Shown one piece after another: positions 33,067 through 42,731 of a stretch of 64,000 nt of DNA. The stretch spans positions 124,001 to 188,000 of the forward strand of contig NZ_WHNY01000093.1 of NCBI RefSeq assembly GCF_013141695.1, in the 5' to 3' direction. The notes under the pieces were generated by a model. That model had not been told where the DNA came from, did no database searches, and worked only from the letters and a program-made list of their open reading frames with translations. A program made the position numbers and the translations under genes. Numbering within the stretch: the stretch's first letter is position 1; the number at the start of each line of letters is the position of its first letter. The stretch comes from Paenibacillus plantarum. GTDB lineage: Bacteria > Bacillota > Bacilli > Paenibacillales > NBRC-103111.

Positions 33067-34836
33067 TCATTCCTTAATCTGAAACTGATGTGCCATCTCC
33101 TTAAGTGCTGTCGCCATGTGGTTAAGAGAACTGGAGGATTGCGCAATCTCGTCAATCGTGGCAATTTGTTCTTCCGTTGCAGCGGTGATCGTCTCCGAAT
33201 TTTTGGCCGACTGCCCGGCAATGCGGTCCAGTTCCTGCAAAGAGGCAGTAATTTCTTCGGAACTTGCCGACATTTGCTCCGCCGCCGCCGAAGCCTCTTG
33301 AATTTGGCTCACGACCCCTTGAGCTGTTTCCACAATTTTCGCAAATGCTGTTCCCGTTTGCTCAATCGCCAACATGCCTTGCTGGAATTCGTCGATGCCA
33401 TAGACAGTCGAACTGGAAGCGGACGCAATGTCCGCCTGCACTTGACTGACTAGCTCGTTGATCTGCTCGGAAGAGTTCTTCGACATTTCCGCCAGCTTTT
33501 TCACCTCGGACGCAACAACCGCAAAACCTCGGCCTTGCTCCCCGGCCCGTGCCGCCTCAATAGATGCATTTAGTGACAACAGGCTCGTTTGCGAGGCGAT
33601 ATCCGACATCATGGTGACAATGCCGCTAATTTCCTGGGAGCGCACATTCAGCGTCTCCATCACCTTGGAGATATTGTTGACTGCTTCCTCCACGGACTGC
33701 ATTTTGGAAATGGACTGCTCAATAAGCCCGAAGCCGTATTCCGCTTCCGTCTTTGATTGAATGGATGTTTCATAAGCCTGCGAAGACGTATCGGCAATTC
33801 GCAGAATTCCCTGCGTCATTTCTTCCATCGCTCTGGAGCTTTGCTCCGTGCTCATCGCTTGTGTTTCGATGCCTGCCGCAATACGCTGCGTGGACTCTGC
33901 AATATTCCTTGAAGCTTGTGTCGTTTCATCAATGGAGGATTGCAGCGTCTCCGAAGCTGCGGAAACTTGATCCGAGCTGTGTATCACTTGCTTCACCAGC
34001 GTTTTTAAATTCGTCCTCATCGTCGTAAAATCACTGGCCAGCTTGCCGATTTCATCCCTGTTCTTAATGTACAGTGCATCCGAAGTCAGGTCGCCAGTCG
34101 CAACCTTTCGGGCTTCAGCCGCAATTTTTTTAATCGGTTTGGAGATATGATTGGAGAACAGGATAACGCCCAGCGTCCCCAAGACCAGACAAATGAGCAG
34201 CGTCGTAATCGTGGCATGCAGCATGCGCTTCTGACCATCATTGTAGTCCTGGTAATAGGAACCAGCTACGATAATCCAATTCCAATCCGGCACTTTGAGG
34301 GCATAGGCTATCTTCAGCGCCTCTTGGTCACTGTTTGGCAGCGGCCAGTCATAGAAGGTAAACCCGCCGCCAATTTGAGCCTGGCGAATCATGTCCTGGA
34401 TGTAATAAACTCCGTCCGACGACTTTTTATCCCAGATGTTCTGACCTTCCAGACTCGGATGCGCTTGCAAATCCCCTTTATCGTTAAGGACAAAATAATA
34501 GCCGTTGGCGCCCATGTTAATATTACGATTAATCGGTCTTGTCCCATCTGCCTGCTTGCTGCCCAGCATGATGAGCTTCGCGTCTTCTTCCGCCTGCTGC
34601 ATCGTTAATTGACCGTTCTTGACCAGCTCATTTAGCTGATTAATATTTTGAACCATCAGTTTGACGCTGTTCTCCAGGTTTTTCTCAATGAGCTTATCCG
34701 TCTCGTCTTTGGCGTTAAAGTAACTGTCAATAGATATAGACAGCGTAGGGATCAATAACAACAATAGGCAAAAGAGCAAAAGCTTCTTTCGAATTGTAAA
34801 GCCCCATTTCAAGGAGATATTGCCAACCTTCTGCAT
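33067..34836 (-). CDS. methyl-accepting chemotaxis protein with single Cache domain
   Basis: This membrane chemoreceptor of 589 residues has TM1 (about 17-36) and a periplasmic-side sCache_2 domain (about 38-195; [20 protein letters not shown] and [14 protein letters not shown] are characteristic). TM2 (about 205-225), HAMP (about 225-280) and a long cytoplasmic coiled coil follow, with the highly conserved tip [20 protein letters not shown]. The ATG at 34836 has AGGAGG 10 nt upstream; the in-frame start at 34869 lies before that SD. It is expected to signal to CheA via CheW. Cache_2 domains usually bind small organic acids. It is monocistronic. Confidence 0.92.
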   Translation of the reverse strand: MQKVGNISLKWGFTIRKKLLLFCLLLLLIPTLSISIDSYFNAKDETDKLIEKNLENSVKLMVQNINQLNELVKNGQLTMQQAEEDAKLIMLGSKQADGTRPINRNINMGANGYYFVLNDKGDLQAHPSLEGQNIWDKKSSDGVYYIQDMIRQAQIGGGFTFYDWPLPNSDQEALKIAYALKVPDWNWIIVAGSYYQDYNDGQKRMLHATITTLLICLVLGTLGVILFSNHISKPIKKIAAEARKVATGDLTSDALYIKNRDEIGKLASDFTTMRTNLKTLVKQVIHSSDQVSAASETLQSSIDETTQASRNIAESTQRIAAGIETQAMSTEQSSRAMEEMTQGILRIADTSSQAYETSIQSKTEAEYGFGLIEQSISKMQSVEEAVNNISKVMETLNVRSQEISGIVTMMSDIASQTSLLSLNASIEAARAGEQGRGFAVVASEVKKLAEMSKNSSEQINELVSQVQADIASASSSTVYGIDEFQQGMLAIEQTGTAFAKIVETAQGVVSQIQEASAAAEQMSASSEEITASLQELDRIAGQSAKNSETITAATEEQIATIDEIAQSSSSLNHMATALKEMAHQFQIKE

Positions 34837-34872
34837 GTGTTCTTCGCCTCCTGAGCAGCTCGCAAGCATAGG

Positions 34873-34900
34873 ATTATAAGACTAGGTATAAATAACTGAA
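34873..34900 (-). promoter_or_regulatory. candidate promoter of the chemoreceptor gene
   Basis: On the minus strand: TTCAGT (34900-34895), 16 nt, TATAAT (34878-34873), about 37 nt before the start codon. It is a SigA-type, not a SigD-type, sequence. Confidence 0.5.
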
Positions 34901-35019
34901 TATCTAGATCTTTATACCCCCATTATACTTGGGATTCCTTTTAGCTGAGCACGCATGTGTTACGAAAACAGTAATTTTCGTAACACGTTGGCTAGTGCGG
35001 GTGTGCGGCTCAAGTGCAC

Positions 35020-35050
35020 AAAAGGCCGCCAGCATTCGCTGACAGCCCTA
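35020..35050 (-). terminator. terminator of the heparinase-like gene
   Basis: On the minus strand, GGCTGTCAGC / GCTGGCGGCC with a GAAT loop is followed by TTTTGTG, a few nt after the stop at 35056. Confidence 0.75.
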
Positions 35051-35055
35051 TCGTC

Positions 35056-37269
35056 TTACTCTGATTTGAGAATTACATCCTCGCTGTGCAAATCCCCGGC
35101 AAAGATCAACCCTTCGATTGCTCGTGGTTTGGGCAGCAACGACGCACTCACGATATTCCCCGTGTGATCGAGATACGAAGCAACATCCACATGACCATGG
35201 TAGAGACAAATCTCATCCGACCAGCCCTCTCCCTCGATCCGCAAAGCCGTCGCTTCCCATGGCGCCAACTCTCTCCCCTGCATATGTGCCGATGTCCGAT
35301 GAACGACTACACGTGACTGTGTTCCGCCTTCCTTATTCGGGACAACGACGGTCTCCATCGATGCTTTCCCTCGAACAGATAACGACCGCTTAATGACGGG
35401 ATTCGTGTAGTACTCCCCTTGAAGGAACAACAGACCAGATTCTACGGTCAATACATCTTCCTGCCCTGCTTGCGGAGGGTAGAGTAGTTGCACATTTGCT
35501 CCTTCTAGATGCGTACGAACCCTTTTCCCTTGCCAATCACAGATGGCTTCGCCACAAGGCAGGTGATAATACTGCTCGTAGCGATGCAGATCTTTGGCCT
35601 CGAACAGATCGACGATGAGCCAGTACCGGTTTTTCACAAACAACACTTTACGAGAGTGAATAACCGGATCATCGTACCGGGTGTAGCCATAGTGACTTGC
35701 AAACCAATAGTCATACTGCGCTTTACTGCGCACATCCCAAACTTTGCAAGCAGCCGTCGGCGGCGCATTCCAATGCAGTCCTCGGACATGCTGATCCTGT
35801 CCATCTACGACAACTGTGTTATGTGCCCGTGTGGACACCGTATATTTGCGCTCTTTGTTCCACTCGAAAAGACCCATACCCGAGTCCGGCAGCAACTCCT
35901 TGCCGCCAGCATACATGATCAGGCTCAGCGCATCGGAATGCGCATGACCGTTGATCCCAACGCCAGCCCGCATCCCCATATACAGCGCGTCCTGCTTCCA
36001 ATCCTCCCGCGAGAGGATATACCCGCCAATCGGGAAACAGGCAAGTGTTTCCTTCGGCATCTCGGCGGTCAATTGTTCGTACCTTTCCACCGCCTGAGGG
36101 CCTAGCCTCCATAATAAGGAGAAAGGTAGTTTAGCGTGTCCGCCATACTTAAAATCAGCCCGATTGTACAAATACGCCCCCAAGCTCATCGTCGTACGCA
36201 GTTCACTCGGTACATGAACATCGGTATCTCCGAAGCGCGGCAAGTTCCCCTCCGGCGTCAGCATATGCAGGAGAACGACATACATTTGCTCAAGTACTTG
36301 CTCATACGATGATTCGACCTCCACATCCAGTGTCTGAAACAGAGGCACCAATTCAAACAAGTCCCGCATAACGACCAAATGATAGTTGGGACTCGCTTCG
36401 AACTGGACACCATCTTCGTACACATTTTGCTGAATGTAGCTCGGTAATTCCTTCAATCCGTAGCTTAGCCACGCGGACGACACCTTCAGCTCTGGCAGCA
36501 GCAGAGCGACCTGAATGAGCCCGCGAAGCTGCATGGTCGCATGGTTGCCGTGATGGGCGTGGAAGCTGCGCACATAGCAGCCATGCTCGTGAAACGATTT
36601 GATCATTTTCATTTTCACTTCCGGCGTGAACGAGGCCGAGCCCCAGAACGTCATGAACGCTTCTGGCAGCATGAACAACCGTACCCCAACGGACAACGGA
36701 TCCCACGTACAGTGCTGTGCACGGAACGTGTCGTCGACAGGTACAGGGTTATCATCGATGAAATCTCGCATCATTTCATTCCAGCATGCGGCATATTTCT
36801 CATCACCAGTCACACAATAAGCCCGCGCCAAATGCTTCACATAAACGAATCGCGTCAAATGCAGCTGATACTGCGAGCTATCATACAGCCAGCTGTTCCA
36901 ATCATACTGGCCAGCCTGAAACTGAACGCGTTTGCCTTTAAAAAGCGGAATATCCCCCGCCACAATCCGGTCAGCTTCTACGACAGACAGCTTTGCTTCC
37001 TCGTCATCACCATAGCGCTCTCTAGCATAGGCCATCAAGCTCGGCACATCGCCGACGTTGAAATAGTACCGTTTGGTGACACTGGCATCGATTAACGCCA
37101 AATACGCATCCCGCGCGCCAACTACATCACCGAGATCCATGCACTCGCGTACCCTCTCCATACCTGGTCGCTCCGCATCCAGCTCTTGCCGAATAAACGC
37201 TTCATCGGACATTTGCGGTTGTGTAAAATCTGGATTATGTCGTAAATCCTTATATCCTATCTCGATCAT
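35056..37269 (-). CDS. heparinase II/III-family polysaccharide lyase
   Basis: This 737-residue cytoplasmic protein (no signal peptide) has an N-terminal (alpha/alpha) toroid to about residue 395 and a C-terminal beta-sandwich. Key family residues are visible: Asn242-His243 in GNHATMQLRG, Tyr296 in EASPNYHLVV, and His442/His444 in NGHAHSDALSL. The typical segment RAHNTVVVDGQDQ is also present (481-493). Such lyases cleave uronate-containing glycans (heparin, heparan, alginate, oligoalginate) by beta-elimination. Lacking a secretion signal, it probably works on imported oligosaccharides. It is the last gene after the LplC-like permease (12 nt gap). The SD is AAGAAGGTG. The exact PL family and substrate cannot be fixed from sequence alone. 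Confidence 0.85.
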   Translation of the reverse strand: MIEIGYKDLRHNPDFTQPQMSDEAFIRQELDAERPGMERVRECMDLGDVVGARDAYLALIDASVTKRYYFNVGDVPSLMAYARERYGDDEEAKLSVVEADRIVAGDIPLFKGKRVQFQAGQYDWNSWLYDSSQYQLHLTRFVYVKHLARAYCVTGDEKYAACWNEMMRDFIDDNPVPVDDTFRAQHCTWDPLSVGVRLFMLPEAFMTFWGSASFTPEVKMKMIKSFHEHGCYVRSFHAHHGNHATMQLRGLIQVALLLPELKVSSAWLSYGLKELPSYIQQNVYEDGVQFEASPNYHLVVMRDLFELVPLFQTLDVEVESSYEQVLEQMYVVLLHMLTPEGNLPRFGDTDVHVPSELRTTMSLGAYLYNRADFKYGGHAKLPFSLLWRLGPQAVERYEQLTAEMPKETLACFPIGGYILSREDWKQDALYMGMRAGVGINGHAHSDALSLIMYAGGKELLPDSGMGLFEWNKERKYTVSTRAHNTVVVDGQDQHVRGLHWNAPPTAACKVWDVRSKAQYDYWFASHYGYTRYDDPVIHSRKVLFVKNRYWLIVDLFEAKDLHRYEQYYHLPCGEAICDWQGKRVRTHLEGANVQLLYPPQAGQEDVLTVESGLLFLQGEYYTNPVIKRSLSVRGKASMETVVVPNKEGGTQSRVVVHRTSAHMQGRELAPWEATALRIEGEGWSDEICLYHGHVDVASYLDHTGNIVSASLLPKPRAIEGLIFAGDLHSEDVILKSE

Positions 37270-37281
37270 ACGTTCACCTTC

Positions 37282-38151
37282 TTATTCCTTAATAGAGCCT
37301 AGCATCGCGCCTTTGGCAAAGTACTTTTGTAGAAAAGGGTACACGGCCACGATAGGCAACATCGCTAGCAAAATCGCCGCATTCTGTACATTCGGTCCGA
37401 GATTGACCGCCAGCTGTGCATCGATGGCGGCATCAGGTGATATGTTGGAGGCGCTGATCGCGACCATTTGCCGCAACAGCGGCTGAATCGGCCAGCGGTT
37501 CGTATCGTTGATATAAATAACAGCTGAGAAAAACTCATTCCAATACTGCACCATGAAGAATAGGGTGAAGGTCGCGATAATCGGCTTCGATAACGGAATG
37601 ACGACGGAGAATAGAATACGGAATTCCCCCGCCCCGTCAATGCGCGCTGCTTCGTCCAGACTTTCCGGCAAGCTTTGGAAAAAGGAGCGAATCACAAGCA
37701 CGTTAAACGCACTTGTAGCCGCAGGCAGTACGATCGCCCAATACGAATCGAGCAAGCCTAAACTTTTTACGACCAGATAACTCGGAATCATGCCACCATG
37801 AAAAATCATGGTAAAGAAAATAAACAGCATCATGAGACGGCGGCCTGGCACAATCCGTTTGGAGAGCGCGTAGGACAGCGTGATCGACACGATGAGATTG
37901 ACGCAAGTGCCCAATACCGTAATGAAGATCGAATTTTTGATTGAATTCAGGAAAGTCTGCGCATTGAACAAGTAGCTGTAGGCATCCAGCGTCCAATGCT
38001 TCGGCCAAATAAAGAAGTTGCCGGCCATGGAATCCCCCGGGGGGCTGAATGAAACCGCAATGATATAAAGAAAAGGCAGAATCACCGTCAAGGAGATGAG
38101 CACAATGATGACGGTAAGGAGACTGTCGAACCAGGTTACGCGTGCTTTCAT
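37282..38151 (-). CDS. CUT1 carbohydrate ABC permease, LplC/MalG type
   Basis: This 289-residue permease has six helices and the EAA motif DEAARIDGAGEFRILFSVVI (about 165-184). The C-terminus ends in MLGSIKE, characteristic of the LplC/YtcP group. The ATG at 38151 follows GAGGAGTG; an upstream in-frame ATG (38193) lies within the end of the preceding gene. It forms the channel with the LplB-like subunit encoded just upstream. No ATPase is encoded nearby, so a shared MsmX-type ATPase is expected. Confidence 0.9.
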   Translation of the reverse strand: MKARVTWFDSLLTVIIVLISLTVILPFLYIIAVSFSPPGDSMAGNFFIWPKHWTLDAYSYLFNAQTFLNSIKNSIFITVLGTCVNLIVSITLSYALSKRIVPGRRLMMLFIFFTMIFHGGMIPSYLVVKSLGLLDSYWAIVLPAATSAFNVLVIRSFFQSLPESLDEAARIDGAGEFRILFSVVIPLSKPIIATFTLFFMVQYWNEFFSAVIYINDTNRWPIQPLLRQMVAISASNISPDAAIDAQLAVNLGPNVQNAAILLAMLPIVAVYPFLQKYFAKGAMLGSIKE

Positions 38152-38165
38152 GATGTCACTCCTCT

Positions 38166-39083
38166 CTAGAAAATACCCTCTTCGCCGAGCCATTTCGCTG
38201 CATAATTCGCGGTGAGCACCAGAATGAGACTAGCTACGGACTTAAACAGCCCAACGGTGATGGCGAAGCTGTAATTAAATTGCTCCAACCCGATGTGATA
38301 CACGAAGAGGTCAAACACATTGGACACGTCCAGATTCAAGCTGTTGGTCATCAGGAAGATTTGCATAAAGTTAGAATCGAGTGATGAACCTAGCTTGAGC
38401 AGCATCAGAATGACAATCGTGCTTTTGATCCCAGGCAGTGTAATATTCATAATATTATGGAAGCGGTTCGCCCCATCTACTTTGGCAGCTTCGTACAGCT
38501 CTGGATTAATGCCCGCGAGCGCAGCGAGGAAGATAATCGTCCCCCAGCCCGCATCCTTCCAAATCGATTGCAAAATAATAAGCGGACGGAACCATTCATT
38601 GCTGACAAGGAATAACGTGTTCGAACTGAACCATTGCTCCATGTAATGATTAATGACCCCTGACGGGCCGAAAAACGAAATCGTAATGCCGTATATGACA
38701 ACCCAGGACAAGAAGTGTGGGAGATAGACGATAGTTTGGGAAATTCGTTTGAACAGCTGAAGCCGCAATTCATGCAGCATAATGGAAAGCATAATCGTAA
38801 ACGGGAAATAGACGAACAAATTGAGAAATGAGAGCAGCAGTGTATTTTTGAAAAGGATATAAAAGTCCGACGTACTGAAAAAGTCTTTGAAATTCATAAG
38901 GCCAACCCACGGGCTATCCCATACGCCGACAAAAGGGCTGTAATCTTTAAAAGCTAACACTAGTCCCCACATCGGGGCGTAGTGAAATACGATAAAGTAC
39001 AGGAGGCCCGGTGCTGCCAGCACGTAAAAAGGCCACAGTTGTTTGAATTTATTTGGTTTATGAAGTCGTATCGTTCTCTCCAA
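38166..39083 (-). CDS. CUT1 carbohydrate ABC permease, LplB type
   Basis: This 305-residue permease has six helices. The N-terminal KQLWPFYVLAAPGLLYFIVFHYAPMWGL is typical of LplB, and the EAA motif is YEAAKVDGANRFHNIMNITL (about 195-214). The start is TTG behind AAGGAGG. The gene is preceded by a hairpin after the binding-protein gene, which may lower its expression relative to the binding protein. Confidence 0.9.
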   Translation of the reverse strand: MERTIRLHKPNKFKQLWPFYVLAAPGLLYFIVFHYAPMWGLVLAFKDYSPFVGVWDSPWVGLMNFKDFFSTSDFYILFKNTLLLSFLNLFVYFPFTIMLSIMLHELRLQLFKRISQTIVYLPHFLSWVVIYGITISFFGPSGVINHYMEQWFSSNTLFLVSNEWFRPLIILQSIWKDAGWGTIIFLAALAGINPELYEAAKVDGANRFHNIMNITLPGIKSTIVILMLLKLGSSLDSNFMQIFLMTNSLNLDVSNVFDLFVYHIGLEQFNYSFAITVGLFKSVASLILVLTANYAAKWLGEEGIF

Positions 39084-39109
39084 GCCGTTCCCCTCCTTAC
39101 TAAAAATAG

Positions 39110-39130
39110 AGGGGGCTAGCCGCGCCCCCT
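39110..39130 (-). terminator. intercistronic hairpin between SBP and permease genes
   Basis: The arms AGGGGGC and GCCCCCT enclose a 7-nt loop, followed on the minus strand by CTATTTTTAG. It probably allows partial read-through, giving more binding protein than permease. Confidence 0.65.
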
Positions 39131-39138
39131 ACTCCGTC

Positions 39139-40695
39139 TTACTTATGATCTTCGTTATATTGATCGAGCAGTTCTTGCGTGATTTGTCCGCCTAAGCCGT
39201 TCGTCCAAGCATCCACTTCCTTCTGAACATCGTCCCATTTGGACTCGCCCAGGACGTATTTCGTCATGACAGCGCTCATTTTTTTGTAGCTGTCTGGACT
39301 TTTGCTGGCAACCTGCGAATTATAACTCAGGAATGGATTGACAATACCGGCTTTGCTGATAATATCCAACGATGCCTTTTGAACCTTCAAAATCGCTTGA
39401 TCCTTCGCAGTTGCATACGTGTAAGGATCGGCTTTGTTTTCGAGAACAAATTGCGATGGTTTATCTAGATCAAATTGCTTCTTCTGCTCGTCCGTTTGAA
39501 CGGCAACGCCATCTTTCAGCTCACTGGCATGCAGCCCGAGTACGCCGGTTTTCGCGAATGCTGCGTTCTCTTCAGAAGCGCTGAAATCCAGGAAGTCGAC
39601 GATTTTTTGAACTTTATCTTTTGGCACCGAGCTCGGAATTACCCAAAGCCCGTAATAACCGCCGCTCACGTTAACGCCTTTTTTACCACTTGGGCCCTCT
39701 AACAGGTCAATGATGGCGATTTCCGCATTCGGGTCAACTTGTTTCAGTTTAGCCACATTGGTTTCGGTTAAGTCACTCGCATTGCCAGCAAAAACACCAG
39801 CTACACCCGCCAGGAATTTGCTTCGTACCTGCTGCTGGTTTTTCAAAACCGGCGCATCCTTGTCAATCAAGCCTTTACTCCAAGCGCCCTGCAACCAATC
39901 GAGGTACGCTTTGTACTCTGGGGTTTGGAAATCCCGAACCGCTTTACCGTTATCCAGCTTCCATACGTTAGGTACACCGAAAGCAAATTGCATTGGATTC
40001 GTACCCGCAAATGGACCTGGCGTTCCGATCGCATCTACACCATTGACCGAAAGCGGAATCGTTTTGCCGCCGCCAGCCGGATCTTTTTCCTTAAACACTT
40101 GAAGCGCTTTGGTCAGCTCGTCCATCGTTTTCGGCACAGGTAAGTTATATTTATCCAACCAGTCTTTCCGAATGATCAGGTTGCCATCTCCGCCACCGTA
40201 TATACCGCGTGGTCTTGGAATCCCGTATGCCTTCCCTTTGACTTGTGAGTTGTTCCACACGGCCTGATCAATCAGTTTTAAATTTTTGGTATTGTTCAAA
40301 TAAGGGGTAAGGTCATGGAACGCACCCATTTTGACCAAATTAGTAAATTTGTCGTCCTTACCGCCATCCATCAAAAGCAAGTCATAGGAATCTCCCGCTG
40401 AGACTGCAACAGAAAGCTTATCTTTGTAGGCTTCGGACGGAACAAACGTAACGTCAAGCTTCACGTTACCTCTTTTCTCCAGATCCTCTTTCGCCTTATT
40501 GTTGTCTGTCGCTGGCGGGTTGCCGAACAAAATGGTCATCGCTTTAATCGTCGTAGGCGCTGCTGAGGCAGCGGGTGATTGCGAGCCCTGGGCCGTGCTG
40601 GCTGGTGTCTTCGAATTGCTAGAGCAGCCTGCTGCCACAGAAGCCAAGAGCAATGTAGCCGCGAGAACGGGTACAAGCGTTTTTTTACTAGTCAT
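39139..40695 (-). CDS. extracellular sugar-binding lipoprotein, LplA/YtcQ type
   Basis: This 518-residue lipoprotein has a signal peptide ending in LASVAAGC, lipidated at Cys24. A Ser/Thr/Ala-rich linker then leads into an SBP fold (IKAMTILFGNPPATDN near the mature start). Its size fits the LplA/YtcQ family associated with LplB/LplC. The ATG at 40695 follows AAAAGGGG; the in-frame start 31 codons upstream is rejected because it would place non-signal sequence before the signal peptide. It is the first gene of the lyase operon and divergent from the kinase-regulator pair. The ligand is probably the oligosaccharide cleaved by the heparinase-like lyase. Confidence 0.9.
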   Translation of the reverse strand: MTSKKTLVPVLAATLLLASVAAGCSSNSKTPASTAQGSQSPAASAAPTTIKAMTILFGNPPATDNNKAKEDLEKRGNVKLDVTFVPSEAYKDKLSVAVSAGDSYDLLLMDGGKDDKFTNLVKMGAFHDLTPYLNNTKNLKLIDQAVWNNSQVKGKAYGIPRPRGIYGGGDGNLIIRKDWLDKYNLPVPKTMDELTKALQVFKEKDPAGGGKTIPLSVNGVDAIGTPGPFAGTNPMQFAFGVPNVWKLDNGKAVRDFQTPEYKAYLDWLQGAWSKGLIDKDAPVLKNQQQVRSKFLAGVAGVFAGNASDLTETNVAKLKQVDPNAEIAIIDLLEGPSGKKGVNVSGGYYGLWVIPSSVPKDKVQKIVDFLDFSASEENAAFAKTGVLGLHASELKDGVAVQTDEQKKQFDLDKPSQFVLENKADPYTYATAKDQAILKVQKASLDIISKAGIVNPFLSYNSQVASKSPDSYKKMSAVMTKYVLGESKWDDVQKEVDAWTNGLGGQITQELLDQYNEDHK

Positions 40696-40900
40696 GTATA
40701 TTCCCCTTTTCGTTTTTACTGACGCGTCGTATGTGGTACATTTTGAATTATAGAAGATCATAAGGAAGCAAGAACATGTCGAAAACAAGTGAAAGTGTCA
40801 CCATTTTTAAGATAACCGTCCGAAGCGCTATCCCCCATACTCCCCTTGTACTATAATTCAAATACAAAGACCCCCCGACCCGGACGGAGGGAGATCAACT

Positions 40901-40960
40901 ATGCCAAACGGATGTGATGAGCACCATGATGTTGCCCTTCTTCGGTTTTCTAACCCGTAG
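40901..40960 (+). CDS. 19-codon upstream ORF overlapping the kinase start
   Basis: ATG lies 9 nt after GGAGGG and opens a 19-codon frame (MPNGCDEHHDV...) that ends at 40960, overlapping the kinase gene in another frame. The only good SD in the region belongs to this frame; the kinase ATG at 40914 has none of its own. It may be a leader peptide that couples or dampens kinase translation. The alternative is that the ribosome binds here but initiates at the ATG at 40914. Confidence 0.4.
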   Translation: MPNGCDEHHDVALLRFSNP

Positions 40961-42731
40961 CTTTTATATCAAAATGATTCTAGTCATGCTGGCTGTCTCC
41001 ATCATCCCGCTGATTGTATTGTCCTATATCTCCATATCCGTCTCCAGTTCAACAGTGGAAAAACAGGTCAATCGGCTGAATGCCCAGCTCGTCAATCAAG
41101 TCGTGGACCGCATTGAACTGACGATGTCGAGGTTCCGAGAGCTTAGTGAGCAGTATTCCCGCATTTCATCGATCCAAAGCGCACTGGTGTCGCCCTCCTC
41201 CCAATATTTCGAAGAGGTCGTCCGCAAAAAGGATCTCATCTCGGTCCTCAGCACCGCTTCCGCCGTGATCGGCAATGTCGAAGGCTTGCAGGTGTACTCC
41301 AACATTACCGGCGAAGTCTTATCATCGGATGAGGCTCCCTCAACTTTGGAAAACTCACCTTTCAAACCCTTGATCCAAGAGTTTCTGGCCAAAGGCCCAT
41401 CCAGCATGTTTCTGGATAAGAGCTCACACCCGGATTTAAAAATACTGCAAAACTCAACCTACTATATCGGCCGTATCCCTTTCGAAGTCTACGAGGACAT
41501 GCGTGGGGTACTTCTGATTTCAATGAATAATGCGCAGTTTCAGCAGCAAATCGAGAATATTCAGCTTGGCTCGCTCGGCTCCGTATCGCTCCTAACACAG
41601 AGTGGCGTTACCATTGCCACAACCAGCAAGCTAGAGCGCAGCCAAGATAACGTCCGTACCCGTGGTATCTTAGACCATTGGATCTCCTTAGGGAAACCGA
41701 CACAATTCGAGATGGACACGTCCATCATTTCCGTAAAGCAAACGAAAACCTATGATAAATGGATTGTCATCTCCGAAATTCCATCACGTGAGTTGACGCA
41801 AAGCGCTGACATCATTCGCAAGACCGTTACTTATTTCCTCCTTGCGCTTGTCACGGTGGGCGGGCTTTCCGTCATGGGCTTCGGCTACCAATTATATCGC
41901 CCTCTGCAGGCGGTCAAACGTCAGGTCGATGCGATCAAAAAAGGGAACTTCGATGCCCGCGTCACCTATTTTGCCAATAATGAAATCGGCGATTTAGGAC
42001 GCATGCTTAATGCGATGGCTGTCCGTATTCAAGACTTGCTCTCCGAGCAACAGGAATCCGAGGATATGAAGCGCAAGCTGGAGATCAGGGCGCTACAGTC
42101 GCAGATTAATCCGCATTTTATGTACAATACACTCAATACCATTCGCATGTTTGCTATGCTGAAGGATTACGACAATATTAATACGCTGATGGGGAAATTC
42201 GTCTCCTTGCTGCGTTACAGCATGGAAAATTATGATCAGAATGTGCCGCTGCAGCAGGAGTTGGACTATCTGCAGGATTACGTCGGTTTATTGAATATGC
42301 GATACAAATATCAGACCAAGCTTCATTTCGACATCGCACCGCCGCTGGAGGCCATGTACATCCCTAAGCTAAGCTTGCAACCACTCATTGAAAATGCCGT
42401 GTTTCATGGGATTTTACCGAAAAAAAGGGCTGAAGGCCACATTCACATTCGCGTGTATACGCGGTCTGATGATGCTTATACCGTTATTGAAATTGAAGAC
42501 GATGGGATTGGTCAGGATGAGACTCAGCTGGAGAAGCTGCGCGTGCACATGCAGCAAGAACAATTGGGCGAAAATATCGGTCTCAAGAATGTCTGGTTAC
42601 GTATGAGGCTGATGTTCAGTAAGGAAGCGCAGATGGAATTATTCTCTCCAGGCGATACAGGCTTGCTGATTCGTTTCCTGCTTCCCCCGGATACCGTACG
42701 TTTGAAGGAGGTGCAGCATGAGCAGCTATAA
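40914..42731 (+). CDS. YesM-type sensor histidine kinase
   Basis: This 605-residue kinase has TM1 (about 20-42), an extracytoplasmic sensor (about 43-295), TM2 (about 300-322) and HAMP (about 322-375). The His_kinase domain has QINPHFMYNTLN with the phospho-acceptor His, and the HATPase has the N-box ENAVFHG and DDGIGQ. The start is uncertain: ATGs at 40914, 40926 and 40929 are all in frame, and the nearest SD serves a short overlapping ORF. It is divergent from the binding protein/permease/lyase operon, which it should control with the response regulator whose gene overlaps its 3' end by 14 nt. Confidence 0.9.
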   Translation: MMSTMMLPFFGFLTRSFYIKMILVMLAVSIIPLIVLSYISISVSSSTVEKQVNRLNAQLVNQVVDRIELTMSRFRELSEQYSRISSIQSALVSPSSQYFEEVVRKKDLISVLSTASAVIGNVEGLQVYSNITGEVLSSDEAPSTLENSPFKPLIQEFLAKGPSSMFLDKSSHPDLKILQNSTYYIGRIPFEVYEDMRGVLLISMNNAQFQQQIENIQLGSLGSVSLLTQSGVTIATTSKLERSQDNVRTRGILDHWISLGKPTQFEMDTSIISVKQTKTYDKWIVISEIPSRELTQSADIIRKTVTYFLLALVTVGGLSVMGFGYQLYRPLQAVKRQVDAIKKGNFDARVTYFANNEIGDLGRMLNAMAVRIQDLLSEQQESEDMKRKLEIRALQSQINPHFMYNTLNTIRMFAMLKDYDNINTLMGKFVSLLRYSMENYDQNVPLQQELDYLQDYVGLLNMRYKYQTKLHFDIAPPLEAMYIPKLSLQPLIENAVFHGILPKKRAEGHIHIRVYTRSDDAYTVIEIEDDGIGQDETQLEKLRVHMQQEQLGENIGLKNVWLRMRLMFSKEAQMELFSPGDTGLLIRFLLPPDTVRLKEVQHEQL

